Notes under the pieces: generated by a model
Databases searched by the model: none
Told to the model about the DNA's origin: nothing
The model's input: only the letters and a program-made list of their open reading frames with translations
Position numbers and translations under genes: made by a program
Shown here: positions 55,181-64,000 of the stretch, in pieces
Layout: each line of letters begins with the position of its first letter
How positions within the stretch are numbered: position 1 is the stretch's first letter
Assembly (NCBI RefSeq): GCF_907164915.1
Contig: NC_061863.1
Span: 40,955,382 to 41,019,381, forward strand
Origin: Impatiens glandulifera
Taxonomy: Eukaryota > Streptophyta > Magnoliopsida > Ericales > Balsaminaceae
Direction of reading: 5' to 3'
DNA: 64,000 nt

Positions 55181-58100
55181 ACGCATGCTTTAGAAGAAGT
55201 ATCTTTTGAGCATGTCGACATTGAAGGGTGCTGAGAGTTCTTCTCCGTCCAAGGTGGTCAATCTCGTGGCGCCGTCTGAAAAGACCTTTTTGACGAGGTA
55301 GGGTCCTTCCCATGGTGTTTGGAATTTCCCTCTAGAGTCTAGTATCCGTAAGTTCTTCTTTAGGACTAGATCGTCTTCTTGAATGTTCCTAGGTTTTACC
55401 TTCTTGTGAAATCTCTAGTCATTCTTCTTTGGTATGCTTGCGTGTGACATAATGCGTCTAACCTCTTGTCTTCCATAAGGGCTAGCTGATTATACCGTGA
55501 CTTACACCAATCTTCCTCAACTACTTGTGTCTCGAGTAAAACTCTTAAAGTAGACACTTCGATTTCGATAGGTTGCACTGCATCCATTCCGTAGACTAAT
55601 ACAAATGGTGTTTCTCCCTTTTGACGTTCGAATGGTTGTTCTATATCCCCATAAGGCGTATGGAAGCTTCTCGTGCCAATCCTTGTACGTTTGAGTCATC
55701 TTCTTGATGATGGTCATGATGTTCTTGTTGGCTGCCTCTACTGCGCTGTTGGTTTGAGGACGATAAGGTGAGGATTTGTGGTGTTCAATCCTGTATTCAT
55801 CTAGTACTTTGAGTCCTTCTCCTCGGAAGTGTCCACCATTGTCCGAGATCAAGGCATGAGGAACTCCATAACGTGAAATGATGTTGTTTCGTATGAACTT
55901 GGCAACATGTGATGACCTGAGAACCTTGTATGATTGAGCTTCGACCTACTTTGTGAAATAATCGATAGCTACAAGGATGAATTCGTGTCTGTTTGAAACG
56001 TGAGGATAAATTTTTCCGATGATATATATTCCCCATGTCGAGAATGGCCATGGTGAAGTCATGTTGTAAAGTAGAGATGTCGGGGTGTGCTTCAAGTTCG
56101 CGTGAACTTGACATTGATGACACTTCTTAACATATTCTACATATCCTTGTTCCATGTTCTGCTAGTAATAGCCAAAGCGAAGAATTTTCTTAGCGAGTAC
56201 TGATCTGTTCATGTGTGGGTCACATGTTCCTGCGTGTACTTCCTCCATGATTTGTGATGCTTGAGGTTGGTCGATGCATAGCATGTTCTGACTGTCAAAA
56301 GAGCGTCGATATAGCTTTCCTGCAAGTAGCAAATAGTTGGTTGTGTATTGGCGTAGAGTTGTCCTCTCTTTCTTTTGAAAGTGTGAAGGATACTCTCCTT
56401 GCTCAACGTACTTCTGTAGATGTTCGAACCAAGGTTTGGGCGCCACTTCGGTGTTGGCAATCGTCCTCTTCTTGAGATCTCGTTTTTGTTTCTGACGAAT
56501 CTTGAAAGGCTTGATTTTGATTCCTTTCGGGATTTTCGTCATGGCTGCTAATGTGGCCAAAGCGTCTACGAATCGATTCTGACTTCTCGGAGCATGTGTG
56601 AATGTTACATGTTCAAAATTTTCCATTAGAGTCGATAAATGTTGATGGTAGGGTTTGAGGTTCTCTCCTTTGACTTGTCATTCACCATTAGCCCGTGAAA
56701 TGACTAAATTTGAGTCTCCTACTACTTCTAGATGTCTCGCTCCTTTTTCATGAGCAATCTTCAAGCTAGAGATGCACACTTCATACTCCGTCTCATTGTT
56801 CGTCACTTGATATTCGATCTTGACTGAGATTGGGTTGTATGTTCCCATATGATCGATGAGTAGTATTTTGATGCCCTAACCTTGTTTTCCTTAAGCTCCA
56901 TCGAATAATAGCTTCTAGGTTGTAGGGTTAATAGTCATCACTTCTTCGTTTGGGAATGTTAACTCCTTGTCATCTATAACTTCGATTGGTTGGCATGCAA
57001 GGAAATCTGCTACAACGCTGCCCTTGATAGATTTCTGAACTGTGTACACGATGTCGTACTCTAATATTATCATCACCCACGTAGCTAATCTCAGAGACAA
57101 AAGAGTTTTCTAGAATAAATGACGAATTGGATCGAGTATTGATACTAACTTGACTGTGTGGGCTTGCATGTAATGCCTTAGCCTCTTAGTGACCCAAGCT
57201 AGGGCTCAACACACCTTTTCTATTGGCGAGTAATTAAGTTTGTAGCCTGTCATGCGCTTGCTTATGTAGTAGACTGCGACTTCCGTCTTTTCCTTGTTTT
57301 CTTGAGCTAGTGGACTACCCATTGTATTTTCCGTGATTGTTAAGTATAGGATTAGCGGTACGCTTGGTCTTGGTGGCATCAGAATAGGAGGATTTTTGAG
57401 GTACCCCTTTATCTTCTCGAATGCGTTCTGACAAGCGTCATCCCATACAAATTTTTCATTTTTCATTAAAAGTTTAAACAAAGGATCGCATGTCATAGTC
57501 AACTTGTTTATGAATCGACTTATATACTGGATCTTGCCTAGAAAGCCTCGCACTTCTTTCTCGCTTCGTGGAGGTGGCATTGCCGTGATTGCTTCTATCT
57601 TTGCGTGATTAAGAAGCCTAGTATCTTTCTTGATGTCACTCCAAATGTGCACTTCTTTGGGTTGAGCATAAGTTGGAACTTCCTAATGCGTTGTAATAAT
57701 TTGTCAAGATTTTGGATGTGCCCTTCTCGATCTTTTGATTTGACAATCATATCGTCGACATAGACTTCTACCTCCTTGTGGATCATATCGTGAAGAATTA
57801 TCATGGAAATTCATTGATACGTTGCTCCTGTGTTCTTCAGACCGAACGGCATTACTCGATAACAAAATGTTATGACTTTTGTGATGAAAGTTTTCTTCTC
57901 ATTGTCTTCTAGAGCCATCAGTACTTGGTTGTAGCTTGAGAATCCGTCCATGAATGATAGGAGTTGATGGCCTGCTGCATGATCCACTAGCACGTCGATG
58001 TGTGGTAGTGGGAAGCTATCTTTAGGGCTTGCTTTGTTGAGATCTTGATAGTCTACACACACTCGGATCTTTCCATCTTTCTTTACGACTGGGACTACAT

Positions 58101-58821
58101 TGGAGATCCACTCTAGGTAATCTATCACTTCAAAGAATCCTGCGTCGATCTGTTTCTGAACTTCCTCTTTGATCTTGTCCACGATGTCTGCCTTCATTCT
58201 TCAGAGCTTCTACTTCACCGGTTTTGCGTCTTCATAAAGAGGTACGCGGTGTTGGATGATTTCTGGATCAATGCATGCCATATCTTTATAGGACCATGAA
58301 AAAAACATCTTTATTTGTTTTTAAAAGTTTAGTTAGATTTTCTCGTTCTAAATCATTTAAACTTTTACCGATTAAAACAATCTGAGGATTTTCTTCTGTG
58401 TTAAGGTTTATTTCAAGTGTTTCTTCTGTTTTGGAAAAATTCTCCTCTTGTTTATCTAGAGAATGCCTCATCTCATAGGTCATTTCTGATTTAAACGTTT
58501 ATCGGAAGACATATAATCAAAAGTTTCTTCTTCATTTTTAAAATCATTGTTCAAAGTGCCCACAGACTTAGAGTTTTTAAAATAATGTTCTGCATGTGAA
58601 TGAAATTCAGAAATCATAAATTTTAAGTTCAAATTCTTTTTAGAGAATGCATGTTTTGTCAAGTACGGATCTTTCTCCTCGCTGTTCATGACATCATCAA
58701 TTGGTTTTAACCTTAGGTAATGGGATGATCTTAGCGTCGATCGGATCTTGAATCTTTTATTTGAGAGGGAAACAACAATTAGTGGAATGCCCTCTAGTCT
58801 AGTGATATTCGCACCACTCAT
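55181..58821 (-). pseudogene. Gypsy pol: protease/RT/RNase H/second RNase H/integrase, with stops
   Basis: Minus-strand blocks in order: 58821-58286 (protease-RT linker); 58197-57811 RT ('GFFEVIDYLEWISNVVPV', 'DLNKASPKDSFPLPHID'); 57804-57595 RT catalytic 'VYVDDMIVKSKDREGH'; 57652-57206 RNase H region; 56915-57100 and ~56640-56880, a second RNase H ('NNETEYEVCISSLKIA'), a Tat hallmark; 56626-56162 integrase start; 56155-55946 zinc finger ('CHQCQVHAN') and 'AIDYFTK'; 55852-55517 core ('ISDNGGHFRG', 'SPYRPQTNSAVEAANK'). At least six stops or frameshifts separate them. Confidence 0.9.
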
Positions 58822-59283
58822 TTGTGAACTTGTCCATTACTTCTCTCTCGGGTTCCGGTGTCAACGTTTGAATCAACTTCTTCTACAACAAGTTCCTTAA
58901 GGCCTTCGAAAATGACATTCCCAAGTCGTCAAATTTTCTACAAGGTGCAACAGTAGTGGCACTCCTTGCTTGTGATGATTGTTGACTTTGTTTAGGAGAG
59001 AAATGAGTTCTCTTGATGAGCATTTTGTCCTTGAGTTTGACGTGCTTGCATGACTCTTGTTTTGAATAGACCTTTCTGCAGCTTTCCAACCGTCCATGAA
59101 TGCCCTACTTACCCTTTCTCTTTCTTCTCGCAAGCTTTTTGGGTTAAGGGGTTCGATTGTCGCATAAATTTCGACTTCTGTTGTGAGGTCTTGAAGGTGT
59201 TGCCCCAATTGTATTAGTGTATCACGAAGAACGTCTAGCTTTAGATGAACTGACTCATTGAACCTTCTTGATGGGTTAGTCAT
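58822..59283 (-). pseudogene. Gypsy gag remnant
   Basis: 128 open codons from ATG at 59283, with a charged N-terminal region ('LREERERVSRAFMDGWKAA') and no zinc knuckle. Gag is normally several times longer, so most of it and the protease start have been deleted before 58821. Confidence 0.55.
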
Positions 59284-60483
59284 TGTAAATTATGATGAAT
59301 ATGAGTATGTTGTGTTCAAGAGAACAAAGGCAGTTCGAACCCCTTTATCAAGTAAAACAAGCAATGCGTTGCTAGTATGCACATAATCCCTAACACGCAA
59401 TAGACGCTCAATTTACCCATTCACAATGTATAACATGTAGAAAAGGATGAGTAAAATAAGAATGAGTTATTTTATTAAAATCCTAAGTGTCATGGATAAA
59501 GTCACAAACTCAAGTCATAAAATAAAATAAGAAAAGAAAGCAAGCACCCCTCATCCTTTCGTTACAATGTCGCTCATGTATCTTCATAAAGAGATTTACA
59601 TTTCAAGCATAAAGAAATCTAGTCTAAGTCTTCGAATCTTCAAGTCTTTCCATCTTTCTTGATCGTCTTTGTGTCTCATGTGTCTCTCTTGATCGTCTTT
59701 TTGTTTCACGCGTCTTTCTTGATTATATCTTACGCTTAGAATCTGAGTAGTAAAGACACACAAAGAAAGAAAACTAGTTACATTAGATTCCTCTTTTAGC
59801 TTTTCTAAGTTTCCTCGATTTTACTCCTTTAAAATTATTAGGTTTGGCTTCAAAATTTCTAAATTTTCCACATGTTTCATGGCATTTTAAAACTTTGAAT
59901 GGATAAACTGAGTGCCTAGAAATATCTATATGCATACATGTATTTATCATATATAGTAGTCAAGTAAAGGGTTTTGTGACGTAGCTTTGTTGCTCGATAG
60001 GACGAAACGAGGCAACGGCTTGGTAGAATTGGCTTTTTAGATTTTTGTTCTAAAGTTGAAAATTGCTTAATAGAGAGTTGTTCCACCGACAAGGATACTA
60101 TCCCAAAAGAGATCTCTTGATGTAAGGGGAGCTCTCAATAGGACATCCCCCTCACCTCTATTTCAAAATCCCCCATTTTCAATAGTAGGGGATATTTGAA
60201 AAGAAGAGAGGGTTAATCCGGATTTTTTCCTATTGTTTTTCTCAACTCTCAAATCACACAAAAGCCTTCAAGGCATAGGGTTGAGGTGTCATTCACATTG
60301 ACTACCTTTAGCACATAAAATATAGATGTGTGAGCTTCATCCAATGATGTATACCCACACACCTCCACGTTGGAGCTCCAAGTCTCATGCAAATAATCAA
60401 TTAATGTGAACATGGAGTATGAATTAAAGCGTAAGAAAGTTTAAATACTTGGCCAAAATTACTTTCAAGTCAAATGTCGAATG
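59284..60483 (-). other. Gypsy 5' untranslated region
   Basis: Between the primer-binding site and the gag remnant, with no open frame of note. Contains CT-rich repeats ('TTTCTTGATCGTCTTTGTG') at 59650-59720. A long 5' leader is usual for Tat/Ogre elements. Confidence 0.6.
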
Positions 60484-60501
60484 TCCCCAACAGAGTCGCC
60501 A
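60484..60501 (-). other. Gypsy primer-binding site (tRNA-Arg type)
   Basis: Minus-strand TGGCGACTCTGTTGGGGA, a few bases from the LTR end (60508). From family knowledge this is the tRNA-Arg-type primer site of Tat/Ogre elements. Confidence 0.8.
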
Positions 60502-60507
60502 GAAAAC

Positions 60508-62543
60508 TGTGATCGATTTTTAAAAATATTTTTGATCGACTAGTTTGAAAATTCTGGGACGCTCTTTTTTTTAAAAAAAAATTATTTTTTTGAAAACCTG
60601 AGAGGAATTAATTTTAATGTTTGAAAAATTGAAGTATTAAAAATAAGGCTTTGTAGACAACTCCATATCTTACATTCCCGTCGAATCTGAGAGAGATTGA
60701 GAGTTTTTTAATGGGAAATATGTTATAGGCTTTTTTTAACTTTTTTCAATATTAATTAACCTCATGAATAGAGAGTCTCCACCTAATTTCAAAAATTAGG
60801 AAATTAAGAGATGCTAGTTCGGCGTTTGGTTACGTGTGGGAAAGGGTTTTTAGACGCTATGTCCCACAACGCCCCTAAGGTCTCTATTAATTAATTTTGG
60901 CCTTTTTTTAAATTTCTTACGCTTTACATTTTAGAATTTTTCCATTTTAAGCATTAAAAAGGTTTGAATGAGAGAAATAAAATAAAATAAAAAAATAAAA
61001 TAAAGGAAAACAAAAGAAAACTAAAGCAAATAAAACTGTACAAAGAAAACAAATTGTTTTTTTACTCAGTGTTCTTCAAATTCAAACAAATTCAAATGGT
61101 CCTTAAAGTTTTTATAAAAGTTTATTAATATATAATTCAATATCTTATTCAAATAATAATAATATAATAATAATAAAACTGTACAAAGAAAACAGTTCTT
61201 TTTTTATTTTATTTTAGATTCTTCAAATTCAAATAGCCCTTCAAGTTTTATAAAATTTATTAATATATAATTCAACATCTTATATCTAATTATTCAAATA
61301 ATAATAATATAACAATAAAACTGAATAAAGAAAAACAATTTTTTTACTTAGGGTTCTACAAATTCAAATTGCCCTTAAAGACTTATAAAAGTTTATTAAA
61401 ATATATTTTTTAGTTATATTTTATTTTATTTACATGTTAAATATGTTATTAATGTTTACTAATAATCATATATACTATCCTATTATATAATAGAAAAACT
61501 AAAAACAATCTTATTATATGAAGACAACAACTAAAGGTGGAGTAAAAAAGCACTTGAATATTAAAATGTGGGTTTTAAAAAGAAGAAGGTCACTAGAAAT
61601 GTGAAAAGAGAGAGAGCAAGAACCCTTGGGTGTTAAGAGGGGTATTTATAGGCAAAGCTATAAAACCCTAGGGCCCAAAGGCCCATTTAACACACAATGT
61701 TTAAAATAATGGATCAATCTCCACTTGACATGTCACTAAATGTCAAGTTTCATCCAATGGGATTTAAGCTTTTAATAATAATGATATACTTGGTCATTTT
61801 AATTAAAAAGTAATGACAAAGCCTTCATGCTCACATTTGAATCTTTCTCTCTTGCAACTTTTTTTTTTTTGAATCTTCTCTTTCTCTCTTTGACCGCACT
61901 TCTTCCTCATCTTTTTTTAACTCACGGTTGTGGAGAGATTTCACGTTTTTCAAACATTAGTTTTTTTTGCACTGTGATCCCTTTATCCTACAAAATAAAT
62001 AAAATTAAAACAAACAATTAAAGAAATCAATTTTATTATTATTAATTATTCCTATGTATAAGGAACAAATATAATTATAATAAAATGCTAACTAACTTAA
62101 AAAATAAAATTGCAAAACCTAATTTAACAAACTAATCTAACAAACTTTTATAAAAAACAACGTTAATACATATTTTATAAAATATATAATTTAAGTACTC
62201 AAGGTAATTAATTAAATAAAACCCTATATATTCTAAGTATAATAACTTCCATAAGTGTTGTAACATAGACAAATTACAATAAGCCCGTGAATGAATTCGT
62301 GAAACTTGTATAGGCTCGGATTTATTACAAGCATAAACTATAAAATTGGCGGGGTATCCCCTCTTTTAGCCTAGCGGCAAAAAGAGGTGGATATTAACCC
62401 TAAGGTCCTGGGTTCGAGCCCGTCGGGCGGCAAGTTCTGCGCATGGTTAAATGGTTAAGTGTGTTTGCGGGCTACATACTTAATCCGATGCCACATTTTC
62501 GTTCTCAAAAAAAAAATTGGCGGGGTAAAAATGATTGTCTACC
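60508..62543 (-). repeat. Gypsy 5' LTR (contains SINE)
   Basis: About 1.87 kb of LTR after removing the SINE and its duplicated target. Aligns with the other LTR except for small indels. Its last base reads C where the partner has A. Confidence 0.88.
62357..62513 (+). mobile_element. tRNA-derived SINE in the Gypsy 5' LTR
   Basis: A 14-bp target duplication AAATTGGCGGGGTA flanks it (62343-62356 and 62514-62527); the other LTR has a single copy. The 5' part has an A-box-like TAGCCTAGCGG (62367-62377) and a perfect-looking B box GGTTCGAGCCC (62411-62421), giving an internal RNA polymerase III promoter. The body is about 150 bases, ending in an A-run. It would depend on a LINE for movement. Confidence 0.92.
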
Positions 62544-62548
62544 AAACC

Positions 62549-64000
62549 ATCCCTTCTTCCTTGATAAAATGATTGAACTCCTCGCCTAGGTACTTCAAAC
62601 CGTTATCTATTCTGAGATTTTTAACCTTCTTCCCTGTCCAAATCTCTACCATCTTCTTCCAACCCTTGAACTTAGAAAATGCCTCATCCTTGTGCTTCAA
62701 GATGTATATCCAAACCTTGCGTGAACAATAATGAAGGTCTTAAAGTACCGACCTCCACCTGGAGTTGTAGTCCTCACCATCCCCCACAAGTCAGAGTGAA
62801 TATAGCTGAGCGTCTCCTGAGTCACCTCAACCGACCACCAAAATTCCACCCTCATAGCTTTACCGTATATGTAGTTTTTGAAAAATCCAAGTCATCAAGT
62901 TTCTCCTTTCCAAAATAGTTTCTCTTACTCAACTCCTTCAAACCCATGTCACTCACATGCCCCAATCTCTTATGCCATAGACTCGTGGGTGATACATCTC
63001 GAGGCTCCTCCACTTCCACCATATCACCAATTAAGGTGTTACCTTGAAAGACGTAAATACTCTTCTCTCACATACTTCTCATTACAACTAACGACCCCTT
63101 TTTGACCCTCAATACGTTCTTCTCACCCTTCCATGCAAAACCAAGTTAGTATAGTGAGCCGAGAGAGATTAAATTCTTCCGGAGGTCCGGGACGTGTCGT
63201 ACGTCCGTCAATACCATCTTGAGTCCATCATGCATCTTCAAACACATTGCTCTGATCCCCATATTCTTATAAGACTTGTTGTTACCTAACAAAACCTTAC
63301 CCACCAAAGTCTATAAGTCTCGAACCAACTATCGTTAGGTGTCATATGGAATGAACACTCAGAATCCATAATCTAACGCTTATCAGTCTGATTAGTTGAG
63401 ACAACGAGAACATCCGTACTTTCATATCCATTCTCGACCTGAACAACCGTCGTTTCTCCGCTTTTCTTCTAATCGTTACTCAAATCTTGACAATCTCGCT
63501 TAAAGTTTTCATCTTTGTCACAATTGTAACACTTAATAGATTTTTTCCCGAAAGACTTCAAACGCCTCTTCTTCTTACATATATTGTCTCTTCTCTTTGT
63601 TCTCCCTCGAACCAAGAGTTCATATTCACTTACATTTCTCTCTTTATTCACCTTCTTTTGGTCCTTCAATCTCAATGCACTCATCACATCATCGAGGGTA
63701 AACTTATCCCTCTCATGCTCGACTATGTCTACGAATGTCTCATACGACTTCGTTAAAGAATTCAAAAAGCATATCCTTGTATTTCTACCTGATATTTTTT
63801 CTAAATTAAGGAGAATCTTGACATAATCATTGAGATGCATCTGCAAGTCCTTTCCCTCAGCCATTCTAAACTTGAAGAATCTATACTTGATGCAGATCCG
63901 GGATAATAATATCTTAGTCATATACAAAGACTTCAACTGAAACCACATTTTTGTTTCCTTCGTGAAACTAGTAAGCTCTCTTACCTATACGACTCAAGCC
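62549..64000 (-). pseudogene. Copia B gag, protease and integrase start (continues past window edge)
   Basis: Minus-strand blocks: 63948-63469 gag ('KDLQMHLNDYVKILLNLEKI', 'DKFTLDDVMSALRLKDQKK', knuckle 'CYNCDKDENFKRDC' with a disrupted His/Gly part); protease ('MDSECSFHMTPND', ~63370); gag-pre-integrase ('SLWHKRLGHVSDMGLKEL', ~62950); integrase to 'RIDNGLKYLGEEFNHFIKEE' just before the Gypsy insertion. Decayed by several stops. The 5' LTR lies outside the window. Confidence 0.85.

Larger units (their letters stand above)
46929..62543 (-). mobile_element. Gypsy retrotransposon of Tat/Ogre type inserted in Copia B
   Basis: LTRs begin TGTGATCGATTTTTAAA and end TGTCTAC(A/C) on the plus strand (46929-51234 and 60508-62543). 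AAACC flanks both ends (46924-46928 and 62544-62548). On the minus strand the inner end of the right LTR is followed by TGGCGACTCTGTTGGGGA (60501-60484), the tRNA-Arg-type primer site typical of Tat/Ogre elements. Pol order is protease region, RT, RNase H, second RNase H, integrase. A long repeat-rich 3' untranslated region lies between integrase and 3' LTR. Coding parts are broken by stops. Both LTRs hold later insertions. Confidence 0.93.

Noticed and set aside
62357..62440. Genuine tRNA gene
   Set aside because: A- and B-box motifs are present but there is no cloverleaf; the unit has an A-tail and a 14-bp target duplication, so it is a SINE.

Overview
The window is nuclear DNA from a flowering plant, almost certainly a eudicot. 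It is AT-rich, its genes have introns, and it is packed with plant transposon families. A decayed reading frame at 31.7-33.5 kb resembles the 'putative plant transposon protein' family that I know mainly from Lamiales (for example Dorcoceras). That makes Lamiales a reasonable but unproven guess. No intact conserved single-copy host gene is visible. Three remnants of host genes are: exons of a BRCA1/BARD1-type BRCT domain at the left edge (with a stop codon), a copper-chaperone (CCH/ATX1-like) pseudogene at 38.9-42.8 kb, and a tandem family of an unrecognised small membrane-protein gene at 2.4-24.7 kb.

Layout. 1-0.54 kb: BRCT exons on the minus strand. 1.1-1.9 kb: short direct repeats and hairpin motifs. 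2.4-24.7 kb: eight copies of a two-exon gene encoding one membrane segment and a polyproline tail. Six of the units (copies 2-7) carry a 9-bp-TSD (Mutator-like) MITE, and the array has an alternating A/B higher-order structure. Copy 0 is split by a 10,570-bp CACTA (En/Spm) transposon (2600-13169). That element has matching terminal inverted repeats, a 3-bp ATC target duplication, and TPase and TnpA-type genes whose exons join in frame at canonical splice sites. It also has a third, 97-codon gene that looks like a TnpA with its middle removed. 24.7-29 kb: intergenic DNA with a plastid ycf3 insertion and another MITE. 29.2-31.7 kb: a LINE-like ORF1 with no ORF2. 31.7-36.9 kb: the decayed plant-transposon ORF, then two LTR-like arms in inverted orientation, each with its own minisatellite. 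37.8-42.8 kb: the copper-chaperone pseudogene, carrying a hAT-type element in an intron and a deleted Copia element (Copia A) in its last exon. 44.4-64 kb: a second Copia element (Copia B, minus strand, running off the right edge). Its integrase is split by a Tat/Ogre-like Gypsy element (46929-62543, TSD AAACC). One Gypsy LTR contains a palindromic PPT-LTR-PBS/PBS-LTR insertion, the other contains a tRNA-derived SINE.

The window therefore reads as a layered history. Host genes were duplicated or silenced, then invaded by DNA transposons and retrotransposons, which were invaded in turn. The most interesting items are the apparently intact CACTA element with its extra mini-TnpA gene, the higher-order tandem array built around a coding CCT microsatellite, and two loci where LTRs lie in inverted pairs. 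All calls rest on reading the sequence and on family knowledge; no database search was run.
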